A stretch of DNA of 5,996 nucleotides from an uncultured Eubacteriales bacterium (GTDB lineage: Bacteria > Bacillota > Clostridia > Christensenellales > DTU072): the NCBI GenBank assembly GCA_902766325.1, contig CACXDF010000174.1, positions 1 to 5,996 of the forward strand, given 5' to 3'. The first letter of the stretch is position 1; each line of letters opens with the position of its first letter. Shown here piece by piece: positions 1 through 5,996 of the stretch. A program made the position numbers and the translations under genes. Under the pieces are notes generated by a model. That model saw only the letters and a list, made by a program, of their open reading frames with translations, did not search any database and was not told the origin of the DNA.

Positions 1-1297
1 CTTTTTCCGATGTGCCGACGTTATTGGAATAACCCGTTTGAGCCGCAAAAGAATCGCTGTTTGTTCCTCCTGTGGTAGAGACCTCCAACGTAGCGGTCAT
101 AAGAAAATCTTTCGGCGATTTATAGGTCACCTGAATATCGTTTTTTCCCCTTTGTTTCGCCCAGGAAGAAGTCCACTTGGCAGTAGCCGAAAGTTCTGGG
201 GAATTGGTATGTTTAATGTAGAATTGAGCGGAATTGACAGAAATACTGACGCTACTGCCGGAACACGAACCGGTGCTATCGGACGTGCCTCGAGCGTAAA
301 CTATGAATTTACAAGTGGATCCCGTTTTTCCCAAAAAAGAGGTTCTGTTGTAACTATTATCACTTCGGAATTGAACGTTACCGTCGCCGGACCACCCGGA
401 AGCATAATATCTATGATAGTTACTGCTTCCTTCTCCGCCTTCGCCCCAGGTCACTCTTGCTTGCATATAGCCGCCACTAAACCATCTTTCCCATTGAGAA
501 CCGGAAAAAGTACAGGAGCTTAAACATTCCGCCGTGCAACCTTGACCGTTATTACCGCTGCCGTCACCATAAGCTTGAGAGTTAGTCTTAACAAGTCTTC
601 CTCTACCGCTGTCTTCGTTGTACGTAAACTTATCACCATCGTTCGCCTTATAAGAAGTATTTTGGTCAGTCCGAGATGCAAAAGCGATTTTCCCCGATTC
701 GGGAGCTGCATTGGCAGCGATTTTTTGCATCACGTCGTCAACGTTACGTTCCGAACCGTCCAACCCGTACACTTCGTCGAGATTAATCTCCGAACAAGAA
801 ACGGAACCCGCTTGCCAATATTGGCTGTAATGAAGAACAACAGGTTCTCCTTTATCGTCCAACACGACGTCGCCCTTTTCGTCATGGGCCAAGTAATCGG
901 CTTGCACTAAGTTCGTTTCGGGGTCGTAATCGAAATCAATACCGAAATTAAGGACTGCAAGAAACGGGATTTCTCCCATCATTTCGACCTGCTCGTTCCA
1001 ATCATAATCTTTTTTGTTGCCGTCTTCGTCGACACAATAAAACGATATTCCGTCTCCTATGGACAAATCTACGGAAGAAAGCGAATCGCTGTTTTTTGAT
1101 TCTTCGGCGAAAGCATCATCGCCGATAAGGACTTGATCCGAACCGAATTTCAAGAAAGTGACCGTCGTCAACGCGAGAAAAACAAGCAGACAAATAAAGA
1201 TCAGCAAGATCGCGTCGGCAGCGAGCTTACGCTTAGGCTTAACGACAGCCTCCGCGGAAGGGATGGAAAAGTTATCTCGATCAAAAGCGTTTTTCAT
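1..1297 (-). CDS. Exported, membrane-anchored protein of unknown function (C-terminus beyond left edge)
   Basis: A reading frame open for 432 codons with no stop before the window edge. The ATG at 1297 is preceded by AAGGAGAG (1303-1310) at good spacing. Residues 1-28 form a short basic cytoplasmic tail (KPKRK at 20-24). Residues 29-49 are one hydrophobic segment, a signal anchor or uncleaved signal. An A-F-A motif at 62-64 could be a signal peptidase site, but it lies far past the hydrophobic core. The remainder is typical of a secreted protein: acidic DxxG turns at 90-94, 139-143 and 147-151, then a Gly/Ser/Asn/Tyr/Trp-rich, probably beta-rich part from about 210 onward. Cysteines lie at 88, 168, 254, 258, 262 (C-x3-C-x3-C), 329 and 345, so extracytoplasmic disulfides are possible. 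I recognise no family. A surface or envelope role is inference. The gene follows ksgA in the same direction but has its own promoter. Any sorting signal would be off the window. Confidence 0.9.
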   Translation of the reverse strand, partial: MKNAFDRDNFSIPSAEAVVKPKRKLAADAILLIFICLLVFLALTTVTFLKFGSDQVLIGDDAFAEESKNSDSLSSVDLSIGDGISFYCVDEDGNKKDYDWNEQVEMMGEIPFLAVLNFGIDFDYDPETNLVQADYLAHDEKGDVVLDDKGEPVVLHYSQYWQAGSVSCSEINLDEVYGLDGSERNVDDVMQKIAANAAPESGKIAFASRTDQNTSYKANDGDKFTYNEDSGRGRLVKTNSQAYGDGSGNNGQGCTAECLSSCTFSGSQWERWFSGGYMQARVTWGEGGEGSSNYHRYYASGWSGDGNVQFRSDNSYNRTSFLGKTGSTCKFIVYARGTSDSTGSCSGSSVSISVNSAQFYIKHTNSPELSATAKWTSSWAKQRGKNDIQVTYKSPKDFLMTATLEVSTTGGTNSDSFAAQTGYSNNVGTSEK

Positions 1298-1376
1298 AAT
1301 TGCTCTCCTTTTGGCTGCTATGCCGCATAGGTAGGTGCGTAGAGGTTAAACGGTCTATTCGGTTTGCACTATTATC

Positions 1377-1422
1377 GGGACACAACGCGCTCACGTACGC
1401 GTGAGACAACATATAAGGTCCC
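1377..1422 (-). other. Possible structured 5' leader of the exported-protein mRNA
   Basis: Read on the minus strand, CTCACG-CGTA-CGTGAG (1390-1405) is a perfect 6-bp stem with a four-base loop. Outside it, GGGAC (1418-1422) can pair with GTCCC (1377-1381), enclosing the inner hairpin with asymmetric internal loops. The element lies inside the leader predicted from the promoter at 1438-1466 and about 80 bases before the start codon. It matches no riboswitch class I know, and no ligand can be proposed. Confidence 0.3.
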
Positions 1423-1436
1423 CTTTTATCCATATT

Positions 1437-1462
1437 CAGTGTAACACCTCCTTGATACACTG
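1437..1462. promoter_or_regulatory. Dyad operator candidate overlapping the promoter spacer
   Basis: CAGTGTA (1437-1443) and TACACTG (1456-1462) form a perfect 7-bp inverted repeat with a 12-base spacer. One arm covers the -10 hexamer, and the other fills the spacer end and enters the -35. A dimeric repressor bound here would block RNA polymerase. TGTA-n-TACA dyads between -35 and -10 are known for GntR/YtrA-like and similar regulators in Gram-positive bacteria, but the regulator cannot be assigned and no regulator gene is in the window. Confidence 0.5.
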
Positions 1463-1466
1463 TCAA
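1438..1466 (-). promoter_or_regulatory. Sigma-A-type promoter for the exported-protein gene
   Basis: On the minus strand: consensus -35 TTGACA (1461-1466), a 17-base spacer, and -10 TACACT (1438-1443, four of six consensus bases), with an A/T-rich tract upstream of the -35. Transcription would begin near 1431, giving a leader of about 130 bases before the ATG at 1297. The perfect -35 and ideal spacing make this the best promoter candidate in this part of the window. Confidence 0.65.
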
Positions 1467-1620
1467 GAGGGATTTTTAAAAAAAACAGAAAAATTTAAGA
1501 AAAACCGTAAAAAAGTATTGCTCCGTTTCGTAAACTGCAGCTGATTTTTTGCATTAAGCAAAAAATTAAAGTTTAATATAATAAGCCGTATAAAAAACAG
1601 TTCAAATTATCGTTTTAAGC

Positions 1621-1647
1621 AAAAAAATGAGAAATATTTTTTCACTC
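1621..1647 (-). terminator. Weak intrinsic terminator candidate after ksgA
   Basis: About 30 bases past the ksgA stop, minus-strand TGAG(TG)AAA can pair with TTTCTCA (hairpin 1628-1647), followed by seven Ts (1621-1627). The stem is short, AT-rich and bulged, so ending of ksgA transcription here is uncertain. No stronger hairpin was seen in the gap. Confidence 0.3.
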
Positions 1648-1678
1648 AAAAAAAGTACGCTTGAAAAAAAACAAAAAA

Positions 1679-2509
1679 TCAGATGTGCTTTTCGACCAGT
1701 TCGGTCAAAAAAACAAACTGTTCCGTCGTCAATTTTTCGCCGCGGATCATGGGCGAAATGTCCATAGCGGAAAAGATCTCCAAGCAGGTTTCCTTAGAAA
1801 TTTTGAAAGCCGATTTCAGATTATTTTCGAGAGTTTTTCTTCTGTTGCAAAAGACGGCTTTTACCACTCGTCTGAACAGCGTCCTGTCGGCGATGCGATA
1901 CTTATCGTCCTTGACGGAAAGACGAATTACGCAACTATCCACTTTCGGCGCGGGAAAGAACATTTTTTTATCGATGATCCGCGTGATGGATACGTCGCAA
2001 TAAGAGTCGACGGATACGGTAACGGCGCCGTATTCGGACGATCCGGCAGGCGCGCAAAGCCGTTCGCCGACCTCTTTTTGCACGGTCAGCGTAAGCGATC
2101 TACAAGGTAATTCGCTCTCCAAAAAGCGCATGATAAGAGGGGTCGTAACGTAATAAGGAAGGTTTGCGACAACGGAAAAAGGACAAGGAACAAGTTCGGA
2201 AAAGCGTTCGTCGCTCATTTTCAACACGTCGGCAAAATGAAGTTCGTATTTCCCTTCGTACGCGGCAAGACGGCTCCTTATCATCGGCTCCAACCGGGTA
2301 TCGACCTCGAAAGTATGGACGTAAGCGCCCGTTTGCAAGATCGCTTCGGTCAGCGTTCCCGCGCCCGTACCGATCTCAACGACGACGTCTCCTTCTCCGA
2401 TCCCTGCGTCCGCGCAGATAGCCCCGAGCAGGTTTTTATCGCTGATAAAGTTCTGTCCGAGCGCTTTATTGAATCGAAATCCGTCGAACGGTTTTTTTTC
2501 GCTTTCCAA
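1679..2509 (-). CDS. ksgA: 16S rRNA dimethyladenosine transferase KsgA/RsmA
   Basis: Dimethylates two adjacent adenosines in the loop of the 3'-terminal hairpin of 16S rRNA using S-adenosylmethionine, a late step and checkpoint in 30S subunit assembly; cytoplasmic. The 276-residue protein has the usual family length and motifs: KALGQNF (15-21), the SAM-binding EIGTGAG loop (45-51), the acidic E68/D70 after strand 2, FADVL (92-96), the catalytic NLPYY motif (116-120), FFPAPKVDS (184-192), FxNRRKTLxNNL (220-231) and the C-terminal RGEKLTxEQF (256-265). Initiation is at TTG (2507-2509), fixed by GGAGG six bases upstream; no in-frame ATG lies close upstream. It sits 129 bases after tatD, beyond a strong terminator, so it probably has its own promoter or depends on read-through. 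All catalytic motifs look intact. Confidence 0.97.
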   Translation of the reverse strand: MESEKKPFDGFRFNKALGQNFISDKNLLGAICADAGIGEGDVVVEIGTGAGTLTEAILQTGAYVHTFEVDTRLEPMIRSRLAAYEGKYELHFADVLKMSDERFSELVPCPFSVVANLPYYVTTPLIMRFLESELPCRSLTLTVQKEVGERLCAPAGSSEYGAVTVSVDSYCDVSITRIIDKKMFFPAPKVDSCVIRLSVKDDKYRIADRTLFRRVVKAVFCNRRKTLENNLKSAFKISKETCLEIFSAMDISPMIRGEKLTTEQFVFLTELVEKHI

Positions 2510-2520
2510 AATTTACCTCC
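2507..2520 (-). promoter_or_regulatory. Strong Shine-Dalgarno and TTG start of ksgA
   Basis: GGAGG at 2516-2520 is followed by six bases (TAAATT) and the TTG start codon at 2507-2509. The spacing decides the start, and the rare start codon may lower translation. A TATAAT sequence (2522-2527) lies immediately upstream but would start transcription at or past the Shine-Dalgarno. TATAAG at 2540-2545 is better placed as a -10 but has no clear -35 partner. Confidence 0.75.
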
Positions 2521-2594
2521 GATTATAGGTCGATTTTTGCTTATACTGATAACGTACCAAAGACGATGCCGCATCGGCGCGGTCGGAAGTACGA

Positions 2595-2663
2595 AAGAAA
2601 AAAAGGCTCCCCCGACCTTTACCGCTCTCCTGCGATTTTCAGTAAAGGCGGGGAAAGAGCCTT
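2595..2663 (-). terminator. Intrinsic terminator built into the 3' end of tatD
   Basis: On the minus strand the arm at 2642-2663 (AAGGCTC...CCTTTAC) pairs with the arm at 2603-2622 (GTAAAGG...GAGCCTT). This gives about 19 base pairs with two small bulges, including a CCCCG/CGGGG core, around a 19-base loop. A run of seven Ts interrupted by C follows (to about 2595). The first arm encodes the last seven tatD residues and the stop codon lies in the loop. It should end the metG-tatD transcript and separate it from ksgA. Confidence 0.85.
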
Positions 2664-3412
2664 CTTGCGTTTTGTTCGGTCGTTTGATCGACGTCTTCAA
2701 ACGTCTTATCCAGTATTTCCGCTATTTTTTTACAAGTCAGTCCGACGTACGCGGGGAAATTGGTCTTTCCTCGGTACGGAACCGGCGTCATATACGGACA
2801 ATCGGTCTCCAAAAGGAGTCTGTCGTACGATACGGCGCGTACAACGTCCGGTTTTTCGGTCGCGTTCTTAAAGGTGACCGCTCCGCCGAAGCTATAATAG
2901 CAATCGAAACGATCAAACTGCTTTACCATCTCTTTGCTTCCGCTGTAACAATGAAGCAGCACGCCGCCCTTCAGATCGTTTTCGTGGTTGCGTAAGATCG
3001 AATAAGCGTCGCCGATCGCGTCCCGGATGTGTAGCACCACGGGTGCGTTTAGCGATCCCGCCGCCTCCAATTGTCGCTCGAATATTTCCCATTGTTTATC
3101 TTTGGGAAGTTCCGGATAGTGATAGTCAAGTCCGATCTCCCCTATCGCGACCACCTTTTTTTCGGTTTCGTAAAGATAAATAAACCGCTTGAGCACTTCT
3201 TCCGAAAACTTTTCGTATTCCTCGGGATGAACGCCCAACGTGCAAAACACGCGGTCGTATTTTTTTGCGTTGCTTAAAGCGACTTCGGCCGAATGCGGGC
3301 AGTAAGAGCTGTCGATTATCGCGGAAAGGCCGTCCGAAACCATATCGGACACGATCTTATCCGCAAAAGGCATAAGAGCCTCGTCGCAAATGTGCGCGTG
3401 TACGTCGATCAT
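2639..3412 (-). CDS. tatD: TatD-family metal-dependent DNase/hydrolase
   Basis: TatD proteins are TIM-barrel, divalent-metal-dependent hydrolases of the amidohydrolase superfamily; characterised members act as 3'-5' exonucleases or DNases on damaged DNA, in the cytoplasm. The 257-residue length is normal. The metal ligands are visible: HxH at H5 and H7 (DVHAH), E92 in GEIGLDYH, H128 in VLHIRD, H154 in LLHCYSG, and D204 in LLETDCPYM. The family signature TPVPYRGKxNxP follows at 209-220. The ATG at 3412 shares one base with the metG stop (TGATG), so translation is likely coupled, and the gene needs no separate ribosome-binding site. It corresponds to Bacillus yabD, which also lies beside metS. 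The substrate in this organism is not shown by sequence. Confidence 0.95.
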   Translation of the reverse strand: MIDVHAHICDEALMPFADKIVSDMVSDGLSAIIDSSYCPHSAEVALSNAKKYDRVFCTLGVHPEEYEKFSEEVLKRFIYLYETEKKVVAIGEIGLDYHYPELPKDKQWEIFERQLEAAGSLNAPVVLHIRDAIGDAYSILRNHENDLKGGVLLHCYSGSKEMVKQFDRFDCYYSFGGAVTFKNATEKPDVVRAVSYDRLLLETDCPYMTPVPYRGKTNFPAYVGLTCKKIAEILDKTFEDVDQTTEQNARRLFPRLY

Positions 3413-5364
3413 CAGCAGACGACGGAACCGGGAACGGCTTCTCTTCCGGGAGTTATGGTGACGAGACCGTTTTCGTCCTCGCCGAAGAGGATCATGCCCT
3501 CGCTGAGCACGCCTCCGAGGGTCGCAGACTTAAGATTGGCTACGACGACGACTTCTTTGCCGATCATTTCTTCCGGCGTAAAGTATTTTGCGACTCCGCT
3601 CACGATACTGCGAACGCGGTCTCCGGTATCAACGGAAAAGTGCAACAGTTTTTTGCTTTTTTCTACTTTTTCCGCAGTCAAAATTTTTCCGATTTTCAGT
3701 TCGATTTTGTCAAATTCATCAATGGTAATTTCCGGTTTCATATTTACATCCTCTTTTTTGGGTTGTTCGTTTTGCGGTTTTTCTTCCGTTTTCGGCTTAG
3801 TGATCTCGGACACTTTTTCGGCGATAACCTTCGGATCGAGACGCGCGAAAAGGATCTCCGGCGCGTCGGTAACTTTCGTTCCGTCGGGGAGCAGACCGAA
3901 CTTTTGCAATTCCTCGGCCGTCCTTGCCGTCACGCCGAATTCTTTATATACTTTTTCGGCTGTTTCGGGCATGAAAGACGAGATCAGTCCGGTACCGATC
4001 AAAATGGCTTCGGACAAATTATAAAGGACGGTCGCAAGGCGGCCTTTTTTACTTTCGTCTTTTGCCAGGATCCAAGGCGTAGTTTCGTCAATGTACTTAT
4101 TGGCGCGGCGGAACAGGTTCATTACTTCGCTGAGCGCGTCGGCTACGCGATAACCGTCGGTAAGCTCGGCTACCTTTTTATAAGCGCCGGTAGCGACCGC
4201 GATCAAGTCGTCGTCGACGGGTTCGTTCGCCTTCTCGTTCGTCAAGACTCCGCCGAAGTACTTATTGGTCATGGCGATAGTACGCGATACGAGGTTGCCG
4301 TATACGTTGGCAAGGTCGGAGTTGACCGTATCGGTCACGATATCCCAGTTGATGACGCCGTCGTTGTCGTAAGGCATTTGACTGAGCAGGAAGTATCTTA
4401 CCGCGTCTACGCCGTATACGGAAACAAGGTCGTCCGCATAAATGACGTTGCCCTTCGATTTGGACATCTTTCCGCCGTCCTGCAAGAGCCACGGATGACC
4501 GAAGACCTGTTTGGGGAGCGGCTGATCGAGCGACATGAGAAAGATCGGCCAATAGATGGTATGGAATCTGACGATATCTTTACCGATGACGTGAACGTCT
4601 GCCGGCCAATACTTTTTGTAGAGATCGTCGTGATCTCCGTTTACTTTATAACCGAGTCCGGTGATATAGTTGGTGAGCGCGTCGAGCCACACGTAAACGA
4701 CGTGCTTATCGTCGAAGTCCACGGGAATACCCCACTTGAACGACGTACGCGAGACGCAAAGGTCCTGCAGTCCCGGCTTAATAAAGTTATTGACCATTTC
4801 GTTTTTACGGGAATACGGCACGATAAAATCGGGATTATCGTCGTAATACTTTTTCAGACGATCGGCGTACTTACTCATACGGAAGAAGTAGGCTTCTTCT
4901 TCGGCCGTTTTCACCGGCATACCGCAGTCGGGGCACTTTCCGTCCACAACCTGACTTTCGGTATAAAAGGACTCGCATTCGGTGCAATACCACCCGCGAT
5001 AGGCGCCCTTATAGATGTCGCCTTTTTCGTACATTTTCTTAAAAATATCGCGTACGGCCCGCACGTGATCTTCGTCCGTGGTACGGATAAAGCGGTCGTA
5101 AGACGTGTTCATCAGATCCCAAATGCGTTTGACCTCGGCGGCCACTTCGTCCACGTATTGTTTAGGCGTTTTACCCGCCTTTTTAGCTTTTTCTTCTATT
5201 TTTTGACCATGTTCGTCCGTTCCGGTCTGAAAACGCACGTCAAAACCCTGCATTCGCTTAAAGCGAGCGAGGTAGTCGGACAATACGATCTCGTAGGTGT
5301 TGCCGATGTGGGGCTTGCCGGAAGTGTAAGCAATGGCGGTCGTAATATAATATTTCGGTTTCAT
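3412..5364 (-). CDS. metG: Methionine--tRNA ligase, with C-terminal tRNA-binding domain
   Basis: Charges tRNA-Met with methionine using ATP; class I synthetase, cytoplasmic, essential. The 650-residue protein has the class I signature as PHIGN (18-22, final His of HIGH replaced by Asn), TGTDEHGQK (48-55), a zinc knuckle with Cys 127, 130, 144 and 147, the KMSKSKGN loop (299-306), and a helical anticodon-binding domain at roughly 345-515. A charged linker rich in Lys, Glu, Pro and Gln (about 522-541) leads to an OB-fold tRNA-binding domain (about 545-650) of the Trbp111 type used for dimerisation and tRNA capture. The start is ATG 5364, with AGGGAGG (5374-5380) nine bases upstream. An in-frame TTG at 5370 is only about three bases from the Shine-Dalgarno and is less likely. 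First gene of a metG-tatD unit. No T-box was recognised in its short leader. Confidence 0.98.
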   Translation of the reverse strand: MKPKYYITTAIAYTSGKPHIGNTYEIVLSDYLARFKRMQGFDVRFQTGTDEHGQKIEEKAKKAGKTPKQYVDEVAAEVKRIWDLMNTSYDRFIRTTDEDHVRAVRDIFKKMYEKGDIYKGAYRGWYCTECESFYTESQVVDGKCPDCGMPVKTAEEEAYFFRMSKYADRLKKYYDDNPDFIVPYSRKNEMVNNFIKPGLQDLCVSRTSFKWGIPVDFDDKHVVYVWLDALTNYITGLGYKVNGDHDDLYKKYWPADVHVIGKDIVRFHTIYWPIFLMSLDQPLPKQVFGHPWLLQDGGKMSKSKGNVIYADDLVSVYGVDAVRYFLLSQMPYDNDGVINWDIVTDTVNSDLANVYGNLVSRTIAMTNKYFGGVLTNEKANEPVDDDLIAVATGAYKKVAELTDGYRVADALSEVMNLFRRANKYIDETTPWILAKDESKKGRLATVLYNLSEAILIGTGLISSFMPETAEKVYKEFGVTARTAEELQKFGLLPDGTKVTDAPEILFARLDPKVIAEKVSEITKPKTEEKPQNEQPKKEDVNMKPEITIDEFDKIELKIGKILTAEKVEKSKKLLHFSVDTGDRVRSIVSGVAKYFTPEEMIGKEVVVVANLKSATLGGVLSEGMILFGEDENGLVTITPGREAVPGSVVC

Positions 5365-5396
5365 TAACAAAAACCTCCCTATTTATAAATAAAAAT

Positions 5397-5425
5397 AATA
5401 TATCATAAAGTTATCGCGTTTGCAA
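5397..5425 (-). promoter_or_regulatory. Promoter of the metG-tatD operon
   Basis: On the minus strand: TTGCAA (5420-5425) as -35, a 17-base spacer, and TATATT (5397-5402) as -10, preceded by TG one base upstream (extended -10). Transcription would start near 5390, leaving a leader of only about 25 bases, which leaves no room for a T-box or riboswitch. Confidence 0.65.
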
Positions 5426-5443
5426 TTATTTTGGGCGTTTAAG

Positions 5444-5460
5444 TTGCCCGAAAGAGGCAA
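5444..5460. repeat. Small hairpin in the metG/mazF divergent region
   Basis: TTGCC (5444-5448) and GGCAA (5456-5460) form a 5-bp stem with a seven-base loop. A competing GGGC/GCCC pairing (5433-5436 with 5446-5449) overlaps it. There is no T-tract, so it is not a terminator. It could be an operator half-site or part of the mazF leader, or chance. Confidence 0.25.
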
Positions 5461-5530
5461 TAAACAAGGAGTAGAACGAAAAAGTCCGTTTTTTCATAGA
5501 ATAAAACAGGATAAAAGCAAGCGAGGCAAG

Positions 5531-5872
5531 ATGATAAAAAGGGGCGAATTATACTATGCGGACTTAAGTCCGGTCGTCGGTAGCGAGCAAGGCGGCGTAC
5601 GTCCGGTTTTGATCATTCAAAACGACGTCGGCAATCGCTATTCCCCCACCATCATCGCGGCGGCGGTCACGTCGCAACTCGGCAAAAGCAATCTACCCAC
5701 GCACATTCGACTCGATACGACTTGCGGACTGCCAAAAAACAGCGTTATTTTGACCGAACAACTACGAACGCTCGACAAAACGCGCCTGAAAGAACGTATC
5801 GGAGTATTGGACAAAAACGCAATGGAAAAGGTCAATAACGCCCTGCTCGTCAGCTTGGGTTTCTTTACGTGA
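5531..5872 (+). CDS. mazF: MazF/EndoA-type mRNA-cleaving endoribonuclease toxin (type II PemK/MazF family)
   Basis: A ribosome-independent endoribonuclease that cuts single-stranded mRNA at short sequences, normally held inactive by a MazE-type antitoxin. The 113-residue length matches Bacillus EndoA (NdoA). The family core is clear: GELYYADLSPVVGSEQGGVRP (5-25), RPVLIIQND (24-32), the T-S-Q segment near 47-49, LPTHIRLD (55-62) and SVILTEQLRTLDK (71-83). The catalytic pair equivalent to EndoA Arg25 and Thr48 is present as R24 and T47. The start is ATG 5531, where homology begins; a weak GAGG lies four bases upstream. The frame extends back to an ATG at 5420, but the extra 37 residues resemble no MazF N-terminus and overlap the metG promoter. 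No antitoxin gene was found directly upstream, unlike the usual mazEF layout. A TAGAAT (5497-5502) might be a -10, but no good -35 partner was seen. Transcribed away from metG. Confidence 0.95.
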   Translation: MIKRGELYYADLSPVVGSEQGGVRPVLIIQNDVGNRYSPTIIAAAVTSQLGKSNLPTHIRLDTTCGLPKNSVILTEQLRTLDKTRLKERIGVLDKNAMEKVNNALLVSLGFFT

Positions 5873-5877
5873 TCGGT

Positions 5878-5996
5878 CTATAAAAGCGCGCAAATTTCCG
5901 CCCACGTACGAACGCGTTTCAGGTAGGGATACGGACATACCGTCGTGCCCTTATAATCGAAAAGAAGGGCGTCTAAACCGCATTTATGGGCGCCCA
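5878..5996 (-). CDS. C-terminal end of a probable HAD-like hydrolase (N-terminus beyond right edge)
   Basis: A minus-strand frame open from the window edge to TAG at 5878-5880, giving 38 residues. It begins GAHKCGLDALLFDYKG, which resembles the segment after motif IV of HAD-superfamily phosphatases, where GDxxxxDIxGA is followed by a small-residue helix and a strand. It ends RTWAEICALL, like the helical tails of these enzymes. The catalytic aspartate and the cap region lie outside the window, so substrate and subfamily cannot be judged. It converges on mazF with only five bases between the stop codons and no terminator between them. Confidence 0.55.
   Translation of the reverse strand, partial: GAHKCGLDALLFDYKGTTVCPYPYLKRVRTWAEICALL

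Larger units (their letters stand above)
1298..1678. other. 381-base AT-rich intergenic region between ksgA and the exported-protein gene
   Basis: No convincing gene lies here. The right half (about 1470-1678) is very AT-rich, with many A and T runs and a 12-base direct repeat, TTAAGCAAAAAA, at 1554-1565 and 1615-1626. It holds a weak hairpin that may end ksgA transcription and a weak minus-strand promoter candidate (TTGAAC 1600-1605, 16-base spacer, TATTAT 1578-1583). The left half holds the strong promoter at 1438-1466 and a roughly 130-base leader with possible secondary structure. The A/T-rich block just upstream of that promoter's -35 could act as an UP element. Confidence 0.7.

Noticed and set aside
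38..910. Plus-strand frames opposite the exported-protein gene
   Set aside because: They are antisense shadows of the continuous 432-codon minus frame, which has a proper start, ribosome-binding site and membrane segment; the plus frames lack all of these.
1281..1466. Minus-strand 61-codon frame overlapping the start of the exported-protein gene
   Set aside because: Its first codons lie in the promoter spacer, the later ATG (1433) has no Shine-Dalgarno within the predicted transcript, and the composition is not protein-like. Kept only as a minor leader-peptide possibility.
1554..1626. Two copies of TTAAGCAAAAAA, considered as repeat or attachment-site remnants
   Set aside because: Only two short A-rich copies in a low-complexity AT-rich gap, with no integrase, transposase or other mobile gene nearby.
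3640..5367. Plus-strand frame of 575 codons opposite metG
   Set aside because: A long antisense shadow of metG caused by codon bias; it is rich in Phe, Val, His and Arg with no domain, while metG carries every family motif.
5365..5396. T-box or SAM riboswitch upstream of metG
   Set aside because: The leader predicted from the promoter is about 25 bases, and no T-box sequence or terminator/antiterminator pair is present.
5420..5530. N-terminal extension of mazF to the upstream ATG
   Set aside because: The extra 37 residues have no MazF homology, include the metG promoter region, and the ATG at 5531 matches the family N-terminus.

Overview
The window looks like chromosomal DNA from a Gram-positive, Clostridia-type bacterium (Bacillota). 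This rests on the metG-tatD-ksgA order, strong GGAGG ribosome-binding sites, AT-rich intergenic stretches with sigma-A-like promoters, and a MazF that closely resembles the Bacillus EndoA/NdoA type. The genus cannot be read from the sequence.

Layout, right to left along the minus strand. A promoter at 5397-5425 drives metG (methionyl-tRNA synthetase, 3412-5364). metG is translationally coupled to tatD (2639-3412) through a one-base TGATG overlap. A strong intrinsic terminator is built into the last codons of tatD. After it comes ksgA/rsmA (1679-2509), with a TTG start set by a strong Shine-Dalgarno. The rnmV gene, which sits between tatD and ksgA in Bacillus, is absent. A 381-base AT-rich gap follows, holding a possible ksgA terminator and a near-consensus promoter with a perfect 7-bp dyad. 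Beyond it a long minus-strand reading frame (start 1297) runs off the left edge: a membrane-anchored, Gly/Ser/Asn/Tyr-rich exported protein of unknown function, with 432 residues visible and the C-terminus missing.

On the plus strand, mazF (5531-5872) is divergent from metG, with no mazE-like antitoxin gene in front of it. It converges on the 3' end of a minus-strand gene (5878 to the right edge) that resembles the C-terminus of a HAD-type hydrolase.

Functionally, the core is translation and rRNA housekeeping (MetRS, KsgA) with a TatD nuclease, flanked by an mRNA-cleaving toxin-type RNase. The least explained part is the left third: the exported protein and its apparently regulated promoter. 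No rRNA, tRNA, CRISPR array, insertion sequence or phage gene was seen, and I found no clear evidence of a new multi-gene system.
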